The notes beneath the pieces were generated by a model, which worked only from the letters and a program-made list of their open reading frames with translations, did not search any database and had not been told where the DNA came from. A DNA stretch of 6,728 nt from Clostridia bacterium (lineage in GTDB: Bacteria; Bacillota; Clostridia; Christensenellales; Aristaeellaceae), in NCBI GenBank assembly GCA_017458865.1, contig JAFSZW010000541.1, positions 1 to 6,728 on the forward strand. Reading direction: 5' to 3'. Below are positions 1 to 5,967 of this stretch, in pieces. Each line of letters starts with the position of its first letter. The first letter of the stretch is position 1. The position numbers and the translations under genes were made by a program.

Positions 1-94
1 ATCTTCTCACCTTCTCCGGCAAGCCGGATTCAAGCATGCATTTCCGCAAAACATGAGGCACCGCTTTGCTCAGGAATGGTGCAAAAAGGAGCAT
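1..94 (-). CDS. possible 5' end of a further gene, truncated by the window edge
   Basis: A minus-strand frame opens with ATG at 94-92 and stays open to the window edge for 31 codons, beginning MLLFAPFLSKAV and ending LESGLPEKVRR. It lies 33 bases downstream of the stop of the acyl-CoA ligase gene and in the same frame, with no stop in between. No good ribosome binding site precedes the ATG; internal ATG or TTG codons at 37 and 49 are alternatives. I do not recognise the product. It may be the next gene of the operon or a chance open frame in a spacer. Confidence 0.22.
   Translation of the reverse strand, partial: MLLFAPFLSKAVPHVLRKCMLESGLPEKVRR
15..28. repeat. 14-bp perfect palindrome (tccggc-aa-gccgga)
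   Basis: Two 6-base arms are separated by 2 bases, which would form a short GC-rich hairpin downstream of the ligase gene. No T-run follows on either strand, so it is not a convincing intrinsic terminator. It also lies inside the possible partial coding frame at the window edge, where such a palindrome could be incidental. Confidence 0.3.
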
Positions 95-127
95 CCATCG
101 CAGATTCGGGGCAGTATCCAGCCAGGA

Positions 128-2137
128 TTACAGGGCATCCGCTTTTCGCCTGCTTTTCATCAGGAACTTCCTGATATCGACCTCGCCCTCATAAAGGAAA
201 TCCATGCAGTATACGGGTTTGCCGCTGTGATAGTCTGTATGAAAGTTGTCAACGGCATCAAGAATGATCTGTGCGCTCATGGAGGTATTCCGGCGTTTGT
301 CGATAAAGTATTCAACGCCATTGTCGCTGAACGACACCTGCAGCCATTCGGGCATCAGCATGATTTTGACCCGGATATCGCCGGCAGCGGAATAGGCATC
401 CATGATGCGCTCGGTCAGCATTTCCTCCACGGCCAGGCGCATGGACATGGCACGTCTTTTGCTGTACCCTATGCTCAGTGCCAGTTTGTTTATCAGCAGG
501 GTGACAGGCACGATGGCATAGTCGCTGTTTTTTACAACGATATAGAATACCGTCACGCCGCCTGCCAGCTCCTTGTTCACCTCAAGGGCAAGCAGCCGGT
601 TCAGCAGATCGGCATGCAGCGCACGCTGGTCCAGTTTTCCGTTCACGTTCAGCGGGAAATGCTCATACAGGAAAATATGGGAGGGAATCTTGAACCGGGG
701 GAGCATGTCCTGCAGACAGGCCCTGAGTCTTTCCGGATCAAAATCGGCACAGCTATCGAGCAGGGTGATACAGGCTTCCACACTCTCCCCGTAGATGGGA
801 TGCGGCGCACCCATGACTTTCGCTTCCCGCACATCTTTGAGTTGGGTCAGGGCATTTTCGATCTCGGATGGTGAAATGTTTTCACCGCCCCGGATGATCA
901 CATCCTTCATCCGTCCGGACAGATGCAGATAATTCTCTGTATCAAAGTAGCCAAAGTCCCCGGTATGGAGCCAGCCCTGCCCGTCGATTGGCTGCAGATC
1001 GTCCGGAACGCTGTAATAGCCGTTCATCAGGCAGTCGCCCCGGACCATTACCTCGCCGACCTCACCGACCTGCAAAAAGCCGCCCTTTCCATCCGATATG
1101 CGCACATCCAGCGCATCAATGACCCGTCCCACCGTCTGCGCCCGCTTTTCCACCATGTCATCAGGATTTACCATGCTCACAGGTGCAGCCTCACTGAGGC
1201 CGTACATATTGATGAAAACAGCATTGGCATACTGGAGTTCCAGGCGCATCATCTGAACGGGGGTGGACATCCCGCCTGCAATCATGCATATGCGCAGATT
1301 GGGCACCGCCTTTTCCTCAAATCCATTCGCCTCAGCAAGCGCCAGATACACCGCGCCAACGGCAGTCATGTCGGAGATATGATGATCGTCGATTTCCCGG
1401 AGCAGCACCTCCGGCTTATAGCTGGCAGGCAGACAGACCGCGGCGCCGCGGCATAAATAAGCATAGCTCAACAGCAGGCCCAGAATATGGAAAAGCGGCG
1501 CTGCCACGCAGACACTGGGGCCGCCGTGCGCCCCGATATTCCCGATAAGGGCATTTGCATCAAAGGAAAGCGCCCGCTGGGAAACCTGGACCGCCTTCGG
1601 GCCTGATGTGGTGCCCGAGGTGAAGATGATGAACGCTGTATCACCGGCATCCGCACCTGCCGGCACATCCGCTGTTTCAGATTCATTCTCAAAGGCTTTT
1701 GCCAGATCCAAAGCGGATGGGCGGATATCAAGGCAGTGATCCGCCGGAATGCCGGCAAGGGCAGCCAGACTCAACATTGCCGCCAGATCTTTCCTTGTCT
1801 CAGCATTATCGCTGCAGAGCAGAAAATCCGTATCGGTCAGAGACAGCAGTTCTGCCGCATCCCTTAATCCTATGCTGTAATTCAGCAGGACGGCCGTACC
1901 GCCCGCCTGCACAATGGCAAAAAAGGCAATGAGCCAGTTGGCAGAGTTATAGCCCCAAAGTGCCACATGACTGCCCTTCTTAACACCCATTTCGCTCAGC
2001 TTTCGGGCAAGTCCGTTGATCCCCCTGTACATTTCCCCATAGGTACAGGACCGCCCATTCCCCAGGATAGCAGGTTTGCTGAGATCATCCCGGTTCATCT
2101 GTGCAGAGAAAAAAGATGCCTTATCCGTATTATTCAT
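128..2137 (-). CDS. AMP-forming acyl-CoA synthetase/ligase fused to a C-terminal RsbW-like HATPase domain
   Basis: This 669-residue protein should activate a carboxylic acid with ATP to an acyl-adenylate and pass it to CoA or a carrier thiol. The ANL-family motifs appear in order: the P-loop TSGTTSGPKA (about 173-182), YGLSEA (312-317), the TGD aspartate (392-394), GRMKDVI (408-414), GGENISP (417-423) and NGK with the catalytic Lys near 501. The enzyme part ends near residue 515, the usual family length. Residues about 522-669 form an extra domain resembling the anti-sigma kinase HATPase fold: AVEEMLTERI (569-578) matches the N-box helix and SDNG (604-607) the G1 box. The usual N-box Asn is Glu here, so ATP binding may be altered. 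The start at 2137 is preferred over an in-frame ATG at 2179 because AGGAGA lies 7 bases upstream. The gene follows the membrane acyltransferase-like gene by 61 bases. The acyl substrate cannot be told from sequence. Confidence 0.9.
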   Translation of the reverse strand: MNNTDKASFFSAQMNRDDLSKPAILGNGRSCTYGEMYRGINGLARKLSEMGVKKGSHVALWGYNSANWLIAFFAIVQAGGTAVLLNYSIGLRDAAELLSLTDTDFLLCSDNAETRKDLAAMLSLAALAGIPADHCLDIRPSALDLAKAFENESETADVPAGADAGDTAFIIFTSGTTSGPKAVQVSQRALSFDANALIGNIGAHGGPSVCVAAPLFHILGLLLSYAYLCRGAAVCLPASYKPEVLLREIDDHHISDMTAVGAVYLALAEANGFEEKAVPNLRICMIAGGMSTPVQMMRLELQYANAVFINMYGLSEAAPVSMVNPDDMVEKRAQTVGRVIDALDVRISDGKGGFLQVGEVGEVMVRGDCLMNGYYSVPDDLQPIDGQGWLHTGDFGYFDTENYLHLSGRMKDVIIRGGENISPSEIENALTQLKDVREAKVMGAPHPIYGESVEACITLLDSCADFDPERLRACLQDMLPRFKIPSHIFLYEHFPLNVNGKLDQRALHADLLNRLLALEVNKELAGGVTVFYIVVKNSDYAIVPVTLLINKLALSIGYSKRRAMSMRLAVEEMLTERIMDAYSAAGDIRVKIMLMPEWLQVSFSDNGVEYFIDKRRNTSMSAQIILDAVDNFHTDYHSGKPVYCMDFLYEGEVDIRKFLMKSRRKADAL

Positions 2138-2144
2138 TCTGTGT

Positions 2145-2150
2145 TCTCCT
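2145..2150 (-). promoter_or_regulatory. ribosome binding site AGGAGA of the ligase gene
   Basis: AGGAGA on the minus strand lies 7 bases before ATG 2137-2135. It decides the start: the in-frame ATG 42 bases upstream (2179) has no comparable site and would add 14 non-conserved residues. This is a strong Shine-Dalgarno match of Gram-positive type. Confidence 0.8.
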
Positions 2151-2198
2151 GTTACCGCCTGATGCGGCTGTGCCGCCAAAGCTCATCTGCCGGCCGGA

Positions 2199-3209
2199 TC
2201 AGACAAGTTGGCTGATGATCTCACTCGAATCTGTGACCTGCGCGAGTGCATAGAAGGCCAGCGCCAGCGAGGCAGCCCAGATGAGCGTATAGACAATCAC
2301 CCGCCTCATCCCCTGCAGGCCGGTCAGGGTCAGGTGGATATACCGTGCATTGCATTCAATGCACAGGAAACAGACAACGATCACCAGCACACCAAACAGA
2401 AACGCCATCCACTGCCCCATGGACAGTTCAATTTCAAAGATCAAGCAGATCATTATGCTGCTGCCAATCAGCACTTCGCTGACGCAGTAGTAGCGGTTGA
2501 TGTGCTTTGACAGATGCTTCATAAAGCCAGGTATTCCTGAACCTGTTATACGGCATATCCTGTACATGATACTCAGAAGGATAAGCGTATTCAGGCATAC
2601 GAAAACCGCATCCGGACCAAGTGATGGTTCGTTTTCCGGAATATACGCCTGCAACATCGGAAACGGAACATTCATGCGCAGCAAAATGTAAATCACGGAA
2701 ATCGGCAGACAGATCATCAGCACCCTGCCGCTCAGGCCATCCTTATCCCTTATCCGGGGATAGATCCCGCCAATCAGATATCCGAAAGCCACAAACACAA
2801 AATGGCTTCCCAGCGGGAACAGCGCATCATCGCTCACAATGAAAAGATTCAGAATCCTGTGCGGCCAGAACGCCTCAGGCGTTTCAATGACAAGTGACAG
2901 CGGGATCATGAGCAGATTCATCACAAATCCAATTGCCAGAATCCACCCGTCCCCCAGCCGCAGCCATTTGAGCAGGGCCATGAAAAGAAACGCCATGCCG
3001 GCAAACGTCATGATGTCCGACTGGATAATTTCCAGCATAAGCGGAATATACAGCCGCTCACCGGTCATCCTGAAAGCGATCAGCGCCGCCAGGGCGACGC
3101 GAAGGAGATTGACCAGCTGACTGACCGTCAGCAGTGCAATGCCGCGAATGACATTGCTCATCGGATCCTGATGCCGCGAGTAGCGCATGCCGATTCCCAT
3201 ACAGATCAT
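2199..3209 (-). CDS. multi-spanning membrane acyltransferase-like protein, main (C-terminal) part
   Basis: This frame of 336 codons encodes about nine long hydrophobic segments separated by short polar loops, so it is an integral membrane protein. It opens with MICMGIGMRYSR, followed by IRGIALLTVSQLVNLLRV, a pattern that resembles the second and third helices of bacterial acyltransferase/HGSNAT-like membrane families. The family call rests on pattern recognition only. Its ATG (3209) overlaps the TGA of the upstream frame 3206-3400 and has no Shine-Dalgarno sequence, and the missing first helix is encoded by that upstream frame. One base added near 3210-3235 would restore a single protein of about 400 residues. 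The next gene downstream is an acyl-activating enzyme, which fits a role in transferring an acyl group to a membrane-associated or extracellular acceptor; the acceptor is unknown. It may be a pseudogene, a sequence error or two coupled parts. Confidence 0.7.
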   Translation of the reverse strand: MICMGIGMRYSRHQDPMSNVIRGIALLTVSQLVNLLRVALAALIAFRMTGERLYIPLMLEIIQSDIMTFAGMAFLFMALLKWLRLGDGWILAIGFVMNLLMIPLSLVIETPEAFWPHRILNLFIVSDDALFPLGSHFVFVAFGYLIGGIYPRIRDKDGLSGRVLMICLPISVIYILLRMNVPFPMLQAYIPENEPSLGPDAVFVCLNTLILLSIMYRICRITGSGIPGFMKHLSKHINRYYCVSEVLIGSSIMICLIFEIELSMGQWMAFLFGVLVIVVCFLCIECNARYIHLTLTGLQGMRRVIVYTLIWAASLALAFYALAQVTDSSEIISQLV

Positions 3210-3400
3210 GAACGCGCTGCGCCAAGAAAACCGGCGCTGCTGTGAAGGAATGTCATCATGATTCCATCATTCACGTGCGCGAGCTGATCAAAAGCATGCA
3301 GCATGATCATCAGGATTATGCAAACGGCCTTCGACATATCGATTTCCGGCTGTCTGCCATTATTCACATTCTTGTTTGTCAAATAGCTCATTTTTCCCAT
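3206..3400 (-). CDS. N-terminal fragment of the split membrane acyltransferase-like protein
   Basis: These 64 codons hold a polar N-terminus and then EIDMSKAVCIILMIMLHAFD, which has the E/R-x-x-D-x-x-K-A pattern and a histidine (His35) at the end of the first membrane helix, as in acyltransferase families. The frame ends at TGA 3208-3206 just after GFLGAARS, inside what should be the second helix, and overlaps the ATG of the following frame by ATGA. The starts are ATG 3400 or ATG 3391; neither has a strong ribosome binding site. A 64-residue protein with one and a half helices is unlikely to work alone, so it is read as the broken-off start of the gene that continues at 3209-2199. Confidence 0.6.
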   Translation of the reverse strand: MGKMSYLTNKNVNNGRQPEIDMSKAVCIILMIMLHAFDQLAHVNDGIMMTFLHSSAGFLGAARS

Positions 3401-3409
3401 ATCACCAGT

Positions 3410-3592
3410 TCAGGCCTGCCCGTATCCGAGGCTTTCCAGGCCCTCTGTCCCTCTCGTTGTACCCGGAATTCCGGATATATGCTTTTTCCCGTCGTACCAG
3501 ATGGCCCGCCCGGGCCGGGTAAACCATCTGTTAAAACACAGCCGCAGCGCTCGTATTTTTAAATCCTGTCCGTATTTCGTGAGCATCATCAA
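3410..3592 (-). CDS. doubtful 60-codon frame between the small coupled protein and the membrane protein
   Basis: The frame starts at TTG 3592 (followed by two ATG codons) and ends 9 bases before the ATG at 3400. The product is basic and rich in Arg, Gly and aromatic residues, with segments such as LCFNRWFTRPGRAIWYDG. There is no Shine-Dalgarno sequence and no family I recognise. A short frame just upstream (3682-3602, product starting MGQRIRRDVPIW) ends in TAG in the same reading phase, so the two may be pieces of a decayed gene. The frame contains a 12-bp palindrome and a strong inverted repeat, which speaks for a structured spacer rather than a gene. Confidence 0.25.
   Translation of the reverse strand: MMMLTKYGQDLKIRALRLCFNRWFTRPGRAIWYDGKKHISGIPGTTRGTEGLESLGYGQA
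3498..3530. repeat. inverted repeat CAGATGG/CCATCTG with nested GC palindrome
   Basis: CAGATGG (3498-3504) and CCATCTG (3524-3530) are perfect 7-base arms around 19 bases. The overlapping palindrome ggcccg-cc-cgggcc (3503-3516) gives a competing fold. A separate 12-bp palindrome, ccggaattccgg, lies at 3463-3474. No T-run follows on either strand, so terminator function is unlikely. The structures lie in the least coding-like part of the window, directly upstream of the membrane acyltransferase-like gene. Confidence 0.45.
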
Positions 3593-3694
3593 AAGGTTGC
3601 GCTATATCGGCTCAATCTCAAACCGGAAGCTTTCCCCGCAGCTCCGCCAGATGGGAACATCCCGTCTTATGCGCTGCCCCATGCCCGGTCAGCA

Positions 3695-3901
3695 TCACTT
3701 TTGTCCCGGGCGGCGGTTGGGAACCTCATACTTCACTGCCTTTTTCTTTCTCCAGATCCGCTTTGAGTACTCCTCCGCCCTGAGTCCCACTATCTGCCTG
3801 CTGTAATTCGTTCTGAATATCCTGCATGCCTCCTGACTGTCTTCAGCCTCAACAAATACGTTTGAGATATCAGAACCTTTTAAAAGACGATACAGTTTCA
3901 T
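3695..3901 (-). CDS. small 68-residue protein of unknown function, overlapping the TIR gene stop
   Basis: This short gene begins MKLYRLLKGSDISNVFVEA and ends in a very basic tail (KRIWRKKKAVKYEV, then NRRPGQK). The first 45 residues alternate strand-like and helix-like stretches (VFVEAEDSQEACRIF), suggesting a small alpha/beta fold. It has no signal peptide or membrane segment, so it should be cytoplasmic. Its ATG shares ATGA with the TGA of the TIR-BspA gene, a typical sign of translational coupling, and GGGAAA just before the ATG is a weak binding site. The overlap suggests that it is made together with, and possibly works with, the cytoplasmic TIR half of that protein. I do not recognise the family; because it is short, the call rests mainly on the overlap and the coding-like composition. 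Confidence 0.6.
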   Translation of the reverse strand: MKLYRLLKGSDISNVFVEAEDSQEACRIFRTNYSRQIVGLRAEEYSKRIWRKKKAVKYEVPNRRPGQK

Positions 3902-5850
3902 TTTCCCAGTTTGTCACACCCGTCAACTACGCCTTCCGTCAGTCCACGCATGAACTCTCCCGGATCGCGCCCTCTGCTTTCAAGACTGCTGCAGTCGCAG
4001 AACATATACCTCATGTCCTGCACTTTTGGCAATGCCCAGTCTGTTGTCACGACCTCCACAAGATCGGCACAATTGTGGAACATATAGGACATATCCGTCA
4101 CCTTGCCGGTATTCCACCTGCTCAGATCAGGGCTGTACAGGATGCTGCATTCCTCGAACATATGGGACATATCCGTTACATTTTCCGTGTTCCAGCTGCT
4201 CAGTTCAACGCTGTCCAGGCTGAAACAGTCATAGAACATGCCGGACATATTCTCAACGCTGCCCGTATCCCATCCGCTGAGATCCAGACTCACCAGGCTG
4301 TGGCAGTCTGAAAAGACTGTCGGCATTAAGGTCACCCGGGAGGTATCAAAGCCGCTGACATCCAGTTCCCTGAGTCTTGAGCAGCCGAAGAACATACCGG
4401 ACATATCCTTCACCCGTTCAGTAGACATGTTTCCAAGATTCAGCTGCTCGAGCAGCTGGCAGTTGCCAAACATAGCGGACATATCCGTTACGCGGGAGGT
4501 ATCAAAGCCTGATACGTCCAGCTTTTTCAGGTTTGTGCAGTCAAGGAACATGGCGTTCATATCCTGGACACGGGAAGTGTTCATGAATGAGAGATCTATT
4601 TCTTCAAGCGACTCACAGTCAGAAAACATACTTGACATGCACCGGATGGTCTCCGTTGTGACGCCTGAAAAGTCGATATGCTTAAGATTCCTGCATCCAT
4701 GGAACATGTTGCCTATGTCTTCCCGTCCGGTAAAATCAACGCAGTGGTTGAACGAGATGGATTCGGCACCGGAGTAGCCGGCGAACATAAAGGATGGTCC
4801 CGGCGGGTCCATCAGCTTAACGCCGCCGTCACCGGCAATATAAAGGTTGAATGCCTCATCCACCCAGGCCAGAATCCGTCCGTCTCCATCTGCCGACACA
4901 TCCCAGGATGTCCCGGGCATCCCCTCAAGCGACGGCAGGAAGATCACCGACTTGATCTGCGACCGCCTGTAATTGGCATTGCACATGACCGGCCAGTTTT
5001 CATAATCCTCCGTCGAATAGTCGTACTCCTCCCCTTTTGTTGTCAGCGTCGGGAAAGAGGAATACGCCACCACATCAGGTGTCGGCTCCGGCGTCGGTTC
5101 CGCTGTCGGTTCTGCCGTTGGTTCCGCTGTAGGCGCTGCTGTAGGTTCCTGCGTCGGCTCTGCCGTCGGTTCCGGCGTCGGTTCCGCTGTAGGCGCTGCC
5201 GTAGGTTCCTGTGTCGGCACTGCCGTAGGCGCCGGTGTCACATCAATCGTCGGTGATGCCGCCGGTTCAGACGTCACCTCCGGTGTTGGTGCCGCTGCAG
5301 GCTCGACAGCCGGCTTATTTCCCCTGAGTGTGAAAAACAGGACAAGCGCCAGAACGAGAACCAGCGCCGCCAGCACAGGAATGATGACCTTTGTCTTTTC
5401 ATCCTTCTTTTTGGGCTTTGATTCCAGATACTTATCACACAGCCTGTTGATGCTTTCCTTGAAATATTCCGTCGTTGACGTAAGACCGTTCCGATATCGG
5501 ATGTCATCTATATCCTCCGGCAGATATTCCGGGAAAGTAAAACCGTTCAGCATCACCGGGACGATGTTCTTGTTGCACTTGAGCGCCTCAGCCACCTCAC
5601 GCCTGACCCAGTCATTCTCATCCGTGCAGCGGTCCAGTGCACGGGGCGACAGAATGAGGATAAAGTCTTTGCACGCACGGATATTGTCCAGCAATGCGTC
5701 ATTGAACTTGCCCGCTCTCAGCACCTCAAGGTCATAGAAGACATCATATCCCCTGCTCTTGAGTTCCTGGTAGATGTACATTGCCGTCATATCCCCGCCG
5801 TCTCTGCGGTACGAAATGAAGACATCACATGCCGATTTTTCCCTGCTCAT
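3898..5850 (-). CDS. TIR domain - transmembrane - BspA-type leucine-rich repeat receptor-like surface protein
   Basis: The 650-residue product has four parts. Residues 9-137 are a TIR domain with DVFISYRRDGG (9-19), VFYDLEVL (37-44), ILSPRALDR (66-74) and DWVRRE (80-85), whose Glu85 occupies the place of the catalytic Glu of NAD-cleaving TIR domains. A lysine-rich stretch (145-154) precedes a single hydrophobic helix (155-175). A Pro/Thr/Glu/Ala stalk (188-259) follows. A globular part (about 265-380) leads into nine complete 26-residue DUF285/BspA repeats and a partial tenth (382-625), of the form MFxxCxxLxxLDLSxxDTSxVTDM. With no signal peptide and positive charge before the helix, TIR is predicted inside and repeats outside. 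No LPXTG-type anchor is seen at the C-terminus. The start at 5850 is set by AAAGGAG 8 bases upstream; an upstream in-frame ATG (5895) lacks one. Bacterial TIR domains act as NADases or in defence and signalling; BspA repeats in other species bind host proteins. Which role applies here is open. Confidence 0.9.
   Translation of the reverse strand: MSREKSACDVFISYRRDGGDMTAMYIYQELKSRGYDVFYDLEVLRAGKFNDALLDNIRACKDFILILSPRALDRCTDENDWVRREVAEALKCNKNIVPVMLNGFTFPEYLPEDIDDIRYRNGLTSTTEYFKESINRLCDKYLESKPKKKDEKTKVIIPVLAALVLVLALVLFFTLRGNKPAVEPAAAPTPEVTSEPAASPTIDVTPAPTAVPTQEPTAAPTAEPTPEPTAEPTQEPTAAPTAEPTAEPTAEPTPEPTPDVVAYSSFPTLTTKGEEYDYSTEDYENWPVMCNANYRRSQIKSVIFLPSLEGMPGTSWDVSADGDGRILAWVDEAFNLYIAGDGGVKLMDPPGPSFMFAGYSGAESISFNHCVDFTGREDIGNMFHGCRNLKHIDFSGVTTETIRCMSSMFSDCESLEEIDLSFMNTSRVQDMNAMFLDCTNLKKLDVSGFDTSRVTDMSAMFGNCQLLEQLNLGNMSTERVKDMSGMFFGCSRLRELDVSGFDTSRVTLMPTVFSDCHSLVSLDLSGWDTGSVENMSGMFYDCFSLDSVELSSWNTENVTDMSHMFEECSILYSPDLSRWNTGKVTDMSYMFHNCADLVEVVTTDWALPKVQDMRYMFCDCSSLESRGRDPGEFMRGLTEGVVDGCDKLGK
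4006..4707 (-). repeat. nine 78-bp repeats coding 26-residue BspA/DUF285 units
   Basis: The MF (once VF) pair of each unit recurs exactly every 26 residues (residues 382, 408, 434, 460, 486, 512, 538, 564, 590 and 616 of the protein), with no insertion or deletion in nine complete units; a tenth unit is partial. Each unit has a Cys three places after the Phe. Units 3 and 5 share DVSGFDTSRVT, and the DNA cgggaggtatcaaagcc recurs at 4337 and 4493, exactly 156 bp (two units) apart, pointing to duplication of a two-unit block. Confidence 0.9.
5074..5289 (-). repeat. Pro-Thr-Glu/Ala stalk with low-complexity DNA repeats
   Basis: About 72 residues consist almost wholly of PT-EPT-APT steps, coded by variants of a 9- to 12-base unit. 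A longer near-duplicate of 39 bases occurs at 5120-5158 and 5180-5218, 60 bp apart with only two differences, coding PTQEPTAAPTAEP twice. Such stalks span or traverse the cell wall and hold surface domains away from the membrane. The repeat makes length changes by slippage or recombination likely. Confidence 0.85.
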
Positions 5851-5858
5851 GTTTGAGG

Positions 5859-5865
5859 CTCCTTT
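5859..5865 (-). promoter_or_regulatory. ribosome binding site AAAGGAG of the TIR-BspA gene
   Basis: AAAGGAG lies 8 bases before ATG 5850-5848, an optimal placement. It fixes the start just before the TIR domain and rules out the ATG at 5895, which would add 15 unrelated residues with no binding site. Confidence 0.85.
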
Positions 5866-5938
5866 ATAAAAGTTACTCGGGACAGCACAGTACATGCCCC
5901 GTTTATGTTCATTCGCCGTTTCCGGCCATCTGCCGTGG

Positions 5939-5967
5939 CTCAGTGCGCACCACTGGCACTCACTGAG
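5939..5967. repeat. inverted repeat CTCAGTG/CACTGAG at the end of the broken upstream gene
   Basis: Perfect 7-base arms (5939-5945 and 5961-5967) flank 15 bases, and an inner pair CAGTG/CACTG (5941-5945 and 5951-5955) offers an alternative fold. The structure overlaps the stop (5962-5960) of the broken upstream gene and lies about 90 bases before the TIR gene. No T-run follows on the minus strand. It may attenuate read-through or mark a processing site, but neither is shown. I see no convincing promoter in the 110 bases before the TIR gene. Confidence 0.4.

Noticed and set aside
15..28. Intrinsic terminator after the ligase gene
   Set aside because: The stem is short with a 2-base loop and no T-run follows on either strand.
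53..874. Long plus-strand open frame of 273 codons
   Set aside because: It lies antisense to the well-conserved ligase/HATPase gene, contains no recognisable motif and has no binding site; it is a shadow of the minus-strand codon usage.
3206..3240. Programmed -1 ribosomal frameshift in the membrane protein gene
   Set aside because: The downstream frame is -1, but no X-XXY-YYZ heptamer is found in the right phase near the overlap, and no clear downstream stem was found; a lost base is simpler.
3898..3990. Cell-wall sorting signal at the C-terminus of the TIR-BspA protein
   Set aside because: No LPXTG-like motif, hydrophobic segment or basic tail is present; the protein is held by its internal helix.
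4006..4707. Regular spaced repeats suggestive of a CRISPR array
   Set aside because: The 78-bp units are coding, imperfect and without unique spacers between identical repeats; they encode BspA-type leucine-rich units.
4678..5256. Plus-strand frame with an Arg/Cys-rich tail resembling a basic peptide
   Set aside because: The Arg-rich part is simply the reverse complement of the Pro-Thr-Glu stalk repeats.
5860..5872. TTTATAAA as a -10 promoter box for the TIR gene
   Set aside because: It overlaps the ribosome binding site, which would leave almost no leader, and no matching -35 box is found at the proper distance.
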